The notes under the pieces are model-generated. The model was not told the origin of the DNA, searched no databases, and was given only the letters and a program-made list of their open reading frames with translations. Below are positions 37,026 through 45,639 of a DNA stretch of 53,588 bases, in pieces. Every line of letters starts with the position of its first letter. Position 1 is the stretch's first letter. A program made the translations under genes and the position numbers. Origin of the DNA: Candidatus Omnitrophota bacterium (GTDB lineage: Bacteria; Omnitrophota; Gorgyraeia; Gygaellales; Profunditerraquicolaceae); the NCBI GenBank assembly GCA_011620275.1, contig WOZK01000005.1, forward strand, positions 1-53,588, written 5' to 3'.

Positions 37026-37996
37026 CTCTTGTCTCTCAAACGCGGGTCGATCCAGGCGTAACTGACATCCGCGAGGAGATTTGCCGTCATGGTTAAAATA
37101 GAAACTATCACCACTTCCGCCATGATCAACGGATAATCGCGCATCATTACCGCTTCGTAAAAAAGCCTGCCGGCCCCCGGGATGGCGAACACGGACTCGA
37201 AAATAACGCTTCCTCCCACCAGGCCGGGAAGAGAAAGTCCCATTATCGTCACCAGCGGCATTACCGCGTTGCGGAAGGCGTGTTTATAAAGCACACTGCG
37301 CTCCGTCAATCCCTTTGCCCTTGCCATGCGTATATAAGGCTGGGCCAGCGCCTCTATCATCGAAGAACGCATATACCTTGCCATCGCGGCTATGCCGCCC
37401 AGGCTGGAAACCGTCACCGGAAGCAGTAAATGCCGCAGGAGATCGATCACCTTTTCCACGGGGCTTAAATACTCGTAATTCAGGGAGGTTATGCCGGAAA
37501 CCGGAAGCCAGCGCAGATTTATACCGAAGAAATTCATCAACAGCAAGGCCAGCCAAAAGGTGGGTATGGCGAACAAAAAGAACATCGCCGCGGTCATAAC
37601 CTTATCCAGCATACCGTCAGGCCTCAAGGCGCAGCGCACACCAAGCGGGATTGCCGCGGCAAAGATCAAAAACAGAGAAAGCAGGTTTATGATTATGGTT
37701 ACCGGCAGGCGCTCCGCGATCTTCTCTATCACCGGACGGTTATCGCTGAACGATCTGCCGAAATCCAGAGCAGCAGTTCGTTTCAACCAATGCCAGTAAC
37801 GTTCATACACCGGTTTGTCCAATTCATAAAGCTTTTCAAGCCGCTCAAGCGCCCGAGCCGAAACGCGAGGGTTAAGCGAATTCTCCAAAGCCACGGGTTT
37901 ACCTGGCGCCAGGTTTATAACCGCGAAGCTAAGCAGACTGATCCCGAACAACAACGGAATAATCCCTGCCAACCTGCGTAATATGTATTTCCCCAT
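37022..37996 (-). CDS. Peptide ABC transporter permease (DppB/OppB-like)
   Basis: YILRRLAGIIPLLFGISLLSFAVINLAPG; ARYMRSSMIEALAQPYIRMARAKGLTERSVLYKHAFRNAVMPLVTIMGLSLPGLVGGSVIFESVFAIPGAGRLFYEAVMMRDYPLI. Confidence 0.94.
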   Translation of the reverse strand: MGKYILRRLAGIIPLLFGISLLSFAVINLAPGKPVALENSLNPRVSARALERLEKLYELDKPVYERYWHWLKRTAALDFGRSFSDNRPVIEKIAERLPVTIIINLLSLFLIFAAAIPLGVRCALRPDGMLDKVMTAAMFFLFAIPTFWLALLLMNFFGINLRWLPVSGITSLNYEYLSPVEKVIDLLRHLLLPVTVSSLGGIAAMARYMRSSMIEALAQPYIRMARAKGLTERSVLYKHAFRNAVMPLVTIMGLSLPGLVGGSVIFESVFAIPGAGRLFYEAVMMRDYPLIMAEVVIVSILTMTANLLADVSYAWIDPRLRDKR

Positions 37997-38012
37997 ATTA
38001 ATTTTACTCTGT

Positions 38013-38170
38013 TAACCCCGGCTACGGACAGGGTACCGAAACCCGTATCGGTTTTCGGTCACGGTAACCAATAGACCCCAACAAATCTTTCCTCCCGAAC
38101 GGGTACCTCCAATTTTTCCTCCCCTCGATGGGGAGAATTTAGGAAGGGCATCGTAAACCGTTAGCCGATA
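38013..38170. repeat. Intergenic repeat family R2, copy 2
   Basis: CGGCTACGGACAGGGTACCGAAACCCGTATCGGTTTTCGGTCACGGTAACC...ATCTTTCCTCCC...CCTCCCCTCGATGGGGAG...GGGCATCGTAAACC. Confidence 0.65.
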
Positions 38171-38172
38171 CA

Positions 38173-38224
38173 CGAATGAAGCTCCCCGGCCTGTGAAAGC
38201 CGGAGATTTCTGCGGTTTGATTAA
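38173..38224. repeat. Repeat family R1, copy C (short form)
   Basis: GAATGAAGCTCCCCGGCCTGTGAAAGCCGGAGATTTCTGCGGTTTGATTAAA: same ends as copy B without the internal part. Confidence 0.75.
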
Positions 38225-38237
38225 ATACAAACATCCG

Positions 38238-39866
38238 CTATCGCATCCTGTATCTTTGTTCCGCCGCCGGAACCCACCAGTCTATGAAGTTATACCCTAT
38301 TCCGGCCGCAGCCGGCTCTACTTCCCGAAAACGCCCGTGCACCACATACAGGCTGTCCGGGACGTAAATGAACATATACGGCTGGTCGGCGTAGATGAGT
38401 TCCTGTATCTTCCGGTAAAGCTCCCGCCTTTTCTGCTGGTCGAAAACCCTGCGAGCCTCCAGTAGTAATGCATCGACCTCCGGATTGGTATAACCGGCAA
38501 AATTGAATTCGCCCTCCCTCGTGCGCGACGAATGCCAGATATCGTAGTTATCCGGTTCCCGCGGCAAAGCCCAACCCAGCAGGATCACATCGAAATCGCG
38601 TTTGTTAACGAACTCCCCGATAAAAACGCTCCATTCCACAACTTTTATCTTCACCTTTATTCCGATATCAGACAATCTGCGCTGGATTATCTCGGCGGTC
38701 TTGATACGTTCTTCATTACCCTGGTTGGTAAGAATGGTAAATTCGAACTTCCTGCCATTATTGTCCAGTATCCCGTCTCCATCGCTGTCTTCCCATCCGG
38801 CTTCCTTAAGCAGCCGGAGCGCCCCGGATGGGTCGTAAGGCGCGGGCTTGACGGATGGATTGAACGCCCATGATTGCGGCGTGAACGGTCCGGTAGAAAC
38901 AGAGCCCAGCCCGAGCAGAACGATCTTGATTATCTCATCCTTGTCCACGGCCAGGTTAAGGGCCTTCCTCACCCGGATGTCGGAGAAAAGCGGTGAACGA
39001 AGATTATATCCCAGGTAAACGTAAGTATCGCCCGGTAACCGGAATTTACGGTATTCGCCGCGGAAATAGGGAGTGTCGGTCTGCCGCGTATATTGCAGAG
39101 GAGTAAGGCCGCAAAGATCCACACCACCGGTTTGCAGTTCCAGAAAAAGCGTGGACGGATCCGGTATCACCCGCTGCGCCACGCGGTCTATGTTGGGCCG
39201 GTGCAAAAAATAATTTTCGTTGGCATCCAAATCTATTCTTTCCTGGGTCTTCCAGGATCTGAATTTGTAAGGACCGGTGCCAACAGGCGCCCTGGAAAAA
39301 GCGGAAGTATTCAAATCCTCCTTCTCCAGTAAATGCGCCGGCACGATGGAAACGCTCCAGCTCGAAAGCGCCGGAGCAAAAGGCTCCTTGTAGAACACAC
39401 GCACCGTATGGTCGTCCGGAGTCTCCAATCTTTCCACGCGCTCGAAATCACCGCTATAAGGAGTGCGCACCTGCGGATCAACCATCTTACGGTAGGTAAA
39501 ATCCACGTCGCGGGAAGTGAACGGCGCGCCGTCCTGCCAGAATACACCTTTCCTCAGATAAAATACTATCTGCAGGCCTCCGTCGAAGACCTCCCAGCGT
39601 TCTGCCAGGTCTCCGATCAGATTAAGGTCTTTATCATACTTAACCAGACCGTTGAAGATGTAACCGCAGATACCGGCAGAAGCGGTATCGGAAGCCAGCA
39701 TAGGCATCAAGGTTCTTGCGTCAGCGGTGGAAGCGCAGATAAAGGCGTCCCCCTTATCTGCCGCTTTTGCCTGCGGCGTGGCAACAAAAAAGACTACCGC
39801 CGCTATAAAAGGCGATAGTCTTCTTACTGGTTTCTTCAACACCAGGCGTGCCTGGTTATTTTTCAT
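38238..39866 (-). CDS. Peptide/oligopeptide ABC transporter substrate-binding protein (family 5)
   Basis: Sec-type signal peptide MKNNQARLVLKKPVRRLSPFIAAVVFFVATPQAKAAD; YNLRSPLFSDIRVRKALNLAVDKDEII; LLKEAGWEDSDGDGILDNNGRKFEFTI; LYRKIQELIYADQPYMFIY. ORF track starts at 39911. Confidence 0.92.
   Translation of the reverse strand: MKNNQARLVLKKPVRRLSPFIAAVVFFVATPQAKAADKGDAFICASTADARTLMPMLASDTASAGICGYIFNGLVKYDKDLNLIGDLAERWEVFDGGLQIVFYLRKGVFWQDGAPFTSRDVDFTYRKMVDPQVRTPYSGDFERVERLETPDDHTVRVFYKEPFAPALSSWSVSIVPAHLLEKEDLNTSAFSRAPVGTGPYKFRSWKTQERIDLDANENYFLHRPNIDRVAQRVIPDPSTLFLELQTGGVDLCGLTPLQYTRQTDTPYFRGEYRKFRLPGDTYVYLGYNLRSPLFSDIRVRKALNLAVDKDEIIKIVLLGLGSVSTGPFTPQSWAFNPSVKPAPYDPSGALRLLKEAGWEDSDGDGILDNNGRKFEFTILTNQGNEERIKTAEIIQRRLSDIGIKVKIKVVEWSVFIGEFVNKRDFDVILLGWALPREPDNYDIWHSSRTREGEFNFAGYTNPEVDALLLEARRVFDQQKRRELYRKIQELIYADQPYMFIYVPDSLYVVHGRFREVEPAAAGIGYNFIDWWVPAAEQRYRMR
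39784..39821 (-). terminator. Terminator-like hairpin plus T tract inside the signal-peptide codons of the family-5 SBP
   Basis: Minus strand AGACTATCGCC-TTTTATAGC-GGCGGTAGTCT-TTTTTTG (11-bp stem with one G-U pair). Confidence 0.6.
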
Positions 39867-39876
39867 CTTTCGAGCG

Positions 39877-40260
39877 TTACGGAGTTGTCTTTTGCGGCCC
39901 GTTAGCCTCAACCTGCTTAGCGGACGTATCCGGCGCGGAAGGAATGTCCCGGGCTTGTCCGGGAGAAGCCACGGCCGGCTCAGTTTTGGCTCCGGCCGCC
40001 GCCGGGGCCGGTTTCACGCCGCTCATCAACGACCGGCTCTGGCGCACCGAAAGCATGGTCAGCGTAAGACAGGACAAAAGAAAGATCACCGAGAGTATGG
40101 ACGTCAGCTTGGTCATAAAACTGCTGGTCTTTGTTCCGAAAACCGACTCCATCCCGGAGAAAGACTCAATCAGCCCTCCGCCTCTGCCGGATTGAACCAG
40201 GATCATGCAAATCAACAAGAAACAAACTACCACGTGTATTCCGATAATTATCGCCATCAT
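39877..40260 (-). CDS. secG: Preprotein translocase subunit SecG
   Basis: MMAIIIGIHVVVCFLLICMILVQSGRGGGLIESFSGMESVFGTKTSSFMTKLTSILSVIFLLSCLTLTML. Confidence 0.95.
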   Translation of the reverse strand: MMAIIIGIHVVVCFLLICMILVQSGRGGGLIESFSGMESVFGTKTSSFMTKLTSILSVIFLLSCLTLTMLSVRQSRSLMSGVKPAPAAAGAKTEPAVASPGQARDIPSAPDTSAKQVEANGPQKTTP

Positions 40261-41030
40261 TTTTTTACCTCTGCGGCTTTTTTGATTATTTCCACGAAGC
40301 TTTCCACTTTCAGGCTTGCCCCCCCGACGAGCGCGCCGTCCACGTCCGGCTGGCGCATCAGCTCCGCGATATTCTCAGGCTTAACGCTGCCGCCGTATTG
40401 TATCCTGATTTCACGCGAGATATCGCCGCCGAACAACTTATTCAAAGCTCCCCGTATGTATTTATGCACCTCCTGCGCCTGCTCCGGAGTAGCCGTCTTG
40501 CCTGTGCCTATCGCCCAAACCGGCTCATAGGCTATAACTAGCCTCAAGGCGTCTTCCCCCGACAGACCGACCAGGCCGCCGTTCAACTGCGCGTCCAGAA
40601 CCTTGAAAGTAAGCTCTTTCTCTCTCTGCTCAAGCGTCTCTCCCACGCAGACTATCGGAGTAAGGCCGTGCTTGAGGAGCGCCTTCAATTTATTGTTTAC
40701 CGCGGCGTCGGTCTCGCCGAAATACTGCCTTCTTTCCGAGTGGCCGATAATGACAAAACCGCACCCGGCGTCTTTGAGCATAGGCGGCGACACTTCCCCG
40801 GTAAACGCCCCCTCATCCTTCCAGTAGGTATCCTGCGCCCCTACGCTAATGTTAGTTCCGAATACCACCTCGGCGGTCTCGCTCAAAGAGGTAAAAGGAG
40901 GACAGATAACGACGTCCACGAGTCCTTCCTCAAGGTCGAAAAGGCCCCTTTTCAGGCCGTTGGCCAGTTCTATGGCCTCCCCTATCTTTTTATACATCTT
41001 CCAGTTGCCGGCTATTATCGTCTTGCGCAT
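40257..41030 (-). CDS. tpiA: Triose-phosphate isomerase
   Basis: RKTIIAGNWKMYK; GAQDTYWKDEGAFTGEVSPPMLKDAGCGFVIIGHSERR; VIAYEPVWAIGTGKTATPEQAQEVH; IQYGGSVKPENIAELM. Confidence 0.97.
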   Translation of the reverse strand: MRKTIIAGNWKMYKKIGEAIELANGLKRGLFDLEEGLVDVVICPPFTSLSETAEVVFGTNISVGAQDTYWKDEGAFTGEVSPPMLKDAGCGFVIIGHSERRQYFGETDAAVNNKLKALLKHGLTPIVCVGETLEQREKELTFKVLDAQLNGGLVGLSGEDALRLVIAYEPVWAIGTGKTATPEQAQEVHKYIRGALNKLFGGDISREIRIQYGGSVKPENIAELMRQPDVDGALVGGASLKVESFVEIIKKAAEVKK

Positions 41031-41059
41031 TATATCTCTCTCCAGTAAATAGCGTATTA

Positions 41060-42244
41060 TTATTTAACTTCGGCAAGCGCCGCCACACCGGGCAGTTTTT
41101 TCCCTTCCAGAAACTCCAGGCTCGCGCCGCCGCCGGTGGAAATATGCGTCATCCTTTTTTCCAGGCCGAATTTTGCCACGGCCGCGGCCGTGTCGCCTCC
41201 TCCGATGATCGTCACCGCGTCAAGGCCGGCGATGAATTCCGCCACAGCCTTCGTGCCTTTACTGAAAGGCTCCATCTCGAATATCCCCAGCGGTCCGTTC
41301 CAGACAATAGTTTTGGCCCCCGCCAGTTTGGCGTTAAAAAGCTTGACGGTCTGCGGCCCTATATCCACAGCCATTTTCCCCTCCGGGATGTTCTCGCCGC
41401 AAATCTCGCTTTTCGCCGAAACGTCTATGCTCTCTACTATCAGATTATCCACCGGCAGTAGAATTTCCTTCTTAAGCTCCGCGGCTTTGAGGAGTATCTC
41501 TTTGGCCAATCCCAGTTTATCCTGTTCGAGCTTAGATTTACCGATGTTTTTACCTTGGGCCTTGAGGAAGGTATACGCCATGCCTCCGCCGATAATGATG
41601 CTGTCGCATTTAGGCAAAAGGTTCTCGATAACCGCTATCTTGTCCGAGACTTTTGCCCCACCCAGAATGACAATGAAAGGCCGGCGCGGATCGGCCACCG
41701 CGCTGCCGAGATACTCGATTTCTTTGCCGAGCAGGAAACCTGCGACGGATTTCAGGTAATGGGTCACTCCTTCCGTAGAAGCGTGCGCCCTGTGCGCCGT
41801 GCCGAAAGCATCGTTGACGAAAATATCGCCGAGATCGGCCAGCTCTCTGGCGAACGCCGGATCATTCGCTTCTTCTTCGGAATGAAAACGCAGATTCTCC
41901 AGAAGCACCACTTTGTCTTTTGACGACGAAACCTCTGCCTTTACCGCTTCACCCACGCAGTCGGAAACGAATTTCACAGGCTGTCCGAGCAATTCGGCGA
42001 GTCTCTTGGCGACCGGCGCCAGGCTGTATTTCGCCGCTATCTTTCCATCCGGCCTGCCGAGATGACTCATCAGCACCAGCCTGGCGGCTCCGTTATTCAG
42101 GATATATTCTATCGTCGGCAGAGTGGCGCGGATACGCGTGTCGTCGGTAATATTCAACGAAGCGTCCTGCGGTACATTAAAATCAGCCCGCATCAGAACG
42201 TTTCTGCCTTTAAAGTCGATATCTTTTACCGTCATTTTGCCCAT
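41060..42244 (-). CDS. pgk: Phosphoglycerate kinase
   Basis: VLMRADFNVPQD; RLVLMSHLGRPDG; FVNDAFGTAHRAHAST; VILGGAKVSDKIAVI; TIIGGGDTAAAV; HISTGGGASLEFLEGKKLPGV. Confidence 0.97.
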   Translation of the reverse strand: MGKMTVKDIDFKGRNVLMRADFNVPQDASLNITDDTRIRATLPTIEYILNNGAARLVLMSHLGRPDGKIAAKYSLAPVAKRLAELLGQPVKFVSDCVGEAVKAEVSSSKDKVVLLENLRFHSEEEANDPAFARELADLGDIFVNDAFGTAHRAHASTEGVTHYLKSVAGFLLGKEIEYLGSAVADPRRPFIVILGGAKVSDKIAVIENLLPKCDSIIIGGGMAYTFLKAQGKNIGKSKLEQDKLGLAKEILLKAAELKKEILLPVDNLIVESIDVSAKSEICGENIPEGKMAVDIGPQTVKLFNAKLAGAKTIVWNGPLGIFEMEPFSKGTKAVAEFIAGLDAVTIIGGGDTAAAVAKFGLEKRMTHISTGGGASLEFLEGKKLPGVAALAEVK

Positions 42245-42359
42245 TTCCAGCCTCCGTTAATTTTAATATTCAGTAGAATTTTTTTATATTACAATAAAGC
42301 GCGGTTTTTGTCAAATACAATACTATAAATATGTGGTTAATATAATAATATAATGTATA

Positions 42360-43394
42360 TTAGTGTAATGAAAGCAGTGCGATGATCTGCCCTTTATCCT
42401 GCGCAGGGTCCTGCGGAGCAAAACGTTCCATTGCCTTACCGACAACCGCTCCAAACATCTTCTGCTGATCCATCCCTTTCATCGCGTATCCGGGAACGGA
42501 AGAGGTAACCAGTAGGTCTCCGGGTTCTATGCTACCGTTTTCAAGACAAACATTAACCGCCACTTGTCCGACAATTGTAACAAACTCATGTTGTCTGCCA
42601 GTCTTGCGCATAGCGTCCTGCTTGTTTCCTATTAAAAAAATGGCCGTGCTCTTTGCCGAATTTTCCTCGGATGATACTATTCCAGCTACCAAACGGTCAT
42701 AAGGGACTTTACCACGAGACAACACACGGTCCTTTCCCGCTACCAGCACGACGACATCACCCGGTGACACTTCTCCTTCCACAGGCATGATCTCAGCGAC
42801 ATCAAAAACGTGCTTTGTCGCTGAAGCCTGCGGATTGGAACAGCCCATCCTGCCGTTTACGTACAATTCCAGGGCCGGTGTGGTATTGGCATCTCCTATG
42901 ACCAGGTTGGCACCCTGGATATTCAATTCATTATTATCCAGCAGTATAATCCTGGCGTCATAATCCACGCTATTATCGTTGGAAAAATCGATATGAGGCG
43001 TTCCTGAATTATCTATCTCACGCAATTCTATGGTAGAATGGCCTGCAGCCGGGCCGAATAATACCGAAGCATTACTGTCGGCTGCCAGCCCGAAGCCGTT
43101 AAGGTCCAGTTTTATCAGGTCCCAGTCCGCGCCGCTAAGAGGCGTGGTCCGGTTGACTGCGATCGTTCCTTTGACGAATAGATTACCGCTGGTGGTCGGT
43201 ATATCGGAAGCATTTAAACTGCCGTCGCCGTTCATATCGCCGACAGCCATTTTACTGGCCAGTAACTGATCATAGATGCCGTTAGGCGAAGGATAATAGG
43301 TAGTAATAGTAATATCCTCGGCAAAACAGTCGTTCAATCCGTAAAACAATATTAAAATGCCTCCTAAAACCGCGAGAACGATTCTTTTAATCAC
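42360..43394 (-). CDS. Secreted protein with TTYYPSPNGIYDQL motif and dockerin-like Ca-binding loop
   Basis: Signal peptide IKRIVLAVLGGILILFYGLNDCFAED; ITTYYPSPNGIYDQLLASKMAVGDMNGDGSLNASDI (DxNxDGxxxxxD); C-terminal domain VSPGDVVVL..RLVAGIVSS..VGQVAVNV..IEPGDLLVTS. Confidence 0.6.
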   Translation of the reverse strand: MIKRIVLAVLGGILILFYGLNDCFAEDITITTYYPSPNGIYDQLLASKMAVGDMNGDGSLNASDIPTTSGNLFVKGTIAVNRTTPLSGADWDLIKLDLNGFGLAADSNASVLFGPAAGHSTIELREIDNSGTPHIDFSNDNSVDYDARIILLDNNELNIQGANLVIGDANTTPALELYVNGRMGCSNPQASATKHVFDVAEIMPVEGEVSPGDVVVLVAGKDRVLSRGKVPYDRLVAGIVSSEENSAKSTAIFLIGNKQDAMRKTGRQHEFVTIVGQVAVNVCLENGSIEPGDLLVTSSVPGYAMKGMDQQKMFGAVVGKAMERFAPQDPAQDKGQIIALLSLH

Positions 43395-43481
43395 AAAACG
43401 CCACCTTTCAATAATATACCCAAACGATTATTTTTATTATTTAACCATCGTTTTTCTGCCTTTGTCAAGATGTTTTGCCGC

Positions 43482-43669
43482 AATCCGGGGACACAATACG
43501 TAAAAGTAGGCCAAGCATAAATACTTAACAGCCTGCTAAAAAAGTCCCACACGTAGTCATTCTGAGGCCGCAGGCCGAAGAATCTCGTCGAGAGATGAGA
43601 TTCTTCGCTGCGCTCAGGATGACAAATCAGGGTTTTCAGCAGGCTGTTAAGTATTGTGTCCCCGGAATT
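43482..43669. repeat. Nested palindromic MITE-like element
   Basis: Outer arms CCGGGGACACAATAC (43485) / GTATTGTGTCCCCGG (43651); middle arms CTTAACAGCCTGCTAAAA / TTTTCAGCAGGCTGTTAAG; inner hairpin GTCATTCTGAGGCCGCAGGCCGAAGAATCTCGTCGAGAGATGAGATTCTTCGCTGCGCTCAGGATGAC. Confidence 0.8.
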
Positions 43670-43722
43670 AAAAGGCTTTTCTACTCTTGCCTTTAACGGC
43701 AGGTTTGGTTATCATATAAGTT

Positions 43723-44490
43723 ATGATGCAGGACGCGCATTCGCATATACAGGATTGCGGAGCAGCCACCGCGGTTGAATTACTGCGCGAGGCTTCTTCC
43801 ACCGGGATAAAACGCATATTCTGCGATGCCACTTCGCCGCTCAGTTTTCAACTCCTGAAAGACCTGGCATCCGATCGGGTGATAGTCCCTTTCTTCGGCC
43901 TGCACCCCTGGCATGCAGATTCCGCCCCGGCCGGATGGCTGGAATCACTTTCGGAAATAATGACAACGTTTTCCTTCTGCGCAATCGGGGAGATCGGACT
44001 TGACAAAGGTAAACGCGGGCCGGATATATTCCTACAGGAGGATATATTCCGCAAACAACTGGAACTCGCAATTCAAATCCGCAGGCCGGTAACGATACAC
44101 TGCGTGAAGGCCTGGAAAGAATTGCTGGATATCCTTAAATCATACGGCCGGGAACTGCCGCCGTTCTTGCTGCACGCCTTTTCCGGCAAGCCTGAGGAGC
44201 TTGCGGAACTCGCGGTCCTGGGGGCTTTCGTGTCCTTCTCTCCCCAGGCGCTCTTCTCCGGCAACCCGGAAGTCAAAATGACGCTCCACGCCGTGCCGAC
44301 AGACCGGCTGCTGCTGGAGACCGACTTCCCCTACAGGTTTAACGGAGAGGTGAACGGTCCAGCGTACGCCGGTCTATTATCACGGGTGTACGGAAAGGCC
44401 GCGGAAATATTGCGCGTCGAACGCGAAGAACTGGAAGAAAGGATTTGGAATAATGGATCGCTTTTTACGCACGGAATTACTGCTCGGTAA
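43723..44490 (+). CDS. TatD family hydrolase
   Basis: MMQDAHSHIQD; FFGLHPWHAD; FCAIGEIGLDKG; FRKQLELAIQIRRPVTIHCVKAWKELLDIL; LLHAFSG; LLLETDFPY. Confidence 0.9.
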   Translation: MMQDAHSHIQDCGAATAVELLREASSTGIKRIFCDATSPLSFQLLKDLASDRVIVPFFGLHPWHADSAPAGWLESLSEIMTTFSFCAIGEIGLDKGKRGPDIFLQEDIFRKQLELAIQIRRPVTIHCVKAWKELLDILKSYGRELPPFLLHAFSGKPEELAELAVLGAFVSFSPQALFSGNPEVKMTLHAVPTDRLLLETDFPYRFNGEVNGPAYAGLLSRVYGKAAEILRVEREELEERIWNNGSLFTHGITAR

Positions 44491-45190
44491 GAAAGCATTG
44501 TCCCTCCTGCGCAAAAGCCGCGTGACGATAATCGGTCTCGGCGCGGTAGGCAGTCATTGTCTGGAAAGTCTGGCGCGCGCCGGGACAGGAAATTTCAACC
44601 TGGCGGATTTCGACGTGATAAAAAAAAGCAACTTCAACCGCAACATGCTGGCGCTGGAAGAGACGGTAGGCAAATACAAAACCGAGGCCGCCGCCGCCCG
44701 CGTACTTTCCATAAACCCTTCCAACGGGATAACGCTCTTCAACGAAATGGTTGACGGGAGTAATATAGGCAAGATCTGTTCGGGAAGCGATGTGGTGGTG
44801 GACGCGGTCGACTCTCTCGGGCCCAAGACGGAAATACTCGCTTATCTGGCGGCCCATAGAATACCTTCGGTCTCGTCCATGGGCGCCGCGTTAAGAAAAG
44901 ACCCCTCTGCGGTGCGCTCGGGAGACATCGCACAGGCTCTCTTCTGCCCGCTGGCGCAGAGACTGCGCAGACGCCTCAGAAAAAACGGGACCACTTCAGA
45001 CATACTCTGCGTTTACTCCGAGGAGAAACCCGCAGCGGCCTCAACCGCAGAACAAGAAGAAGAATATTTCAAAAGGGGACGTCAACGGCAGATACTCGGC
45101 AGTGTACCGACGGTGCCGGCGGCCTTCGGGATAACGCTCGCCGCCCTGGTCCTGGAAATACTGCTCAACCCGCAAAGGATAAAACGTTAA
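44453..45190 (+). CDS. tcdA: tRNA threonylcarbamoyladenosine dehydratase (TcdA/ThiF-MoeB family)
   Basis: RKSRVTIIGLGAVGSHCLESLARAGTGNFNLADFDVIKKSNFNRNMLALEETVGKYKTEAAAARVLSINP; VVDAVDSLGPKTEILAYLAAHRIPSVSSMGAALRKDPSAVRSGDIAQ. Confidence 0.9.
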   Translation: MDRFLRTELLLGKKALSLLRKSRVTIIGLGAVGSHCLESLARAGTGNFNLADFDVIKKSNFNRNMLALEETVGKYKTEAAAARVLSINPSNGITLFNEMVDGSNIGKICSGSDVVVDAVDSLGPKTEILAYLAAHRIPSVSSMGAALRKDPSAVRSGDIAQALFCPLAQRLRRRLRKNGTTSDILCVYSEEKPAAASTAEQEEEYFKRGRQRQILGSVPTVPAAFGITLAALVLEILLNPQRIKR

Positions 45191-45588
45191 CGGCGTTCCG
45201 GCAGATGCCTGACAATACTATCCATCAGGATTCTTTCCGCCGCCTTGTCGCCTTTCGCCCCCACGCGTACTTCTATACGGGAGACACTTGGTGAAATACG
45301 GTGGATATCTACCCAGACCGTGCTGCCGTCGTAATAAGTACTGAGCAGCTGCGCCATGTCGCTCTTGACGGTCTCCTTCCTTATGAGCATCGCCTTGTCT
45401 CTCAACCCTTCTTTAGAGGCGCGCAGAGCTTCCTCTAAAGGAACGCCGGTTTCATAAACGAGTTTTCCCGACAGCCAAACCGCGGTCCCCACGCCTCCTC
45501 CGACAGCGCCTGCCAACAGTGCCACGCAGCCGCAAAGGTTGAAAACCAGGCCGGCACAGACTATGGAAAGAGCTGTTCGCTTGAACAC
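45187..45588 (-). CDS. DUF3568-like lipoprotein
   Basis: Lipobox-like N-terminus AGLVFNLCGCVALLAGAVGGGVGTAVWLSGKLVYETGVPLEEALRASKEGL. Confidence 0.7.
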   Translation of the reverse strand: MFKRTALSIVCAGLVFNLCGCVALLAGAVGGGVGTAVWLSGKLVYETGVPLEEALRASKEGLRDKAMLIRKETVKSDMAQLLSTYYDGSTVWVDIHRISPSVSRIEVRVGAKGDKAAERILMDSIVRHLPERR

Positions 45589-45639
45589 ATCTCACCTCCG
45601 TATGAAAGAATGACTTCCCCGGGCGCGGGGAATTATTTT

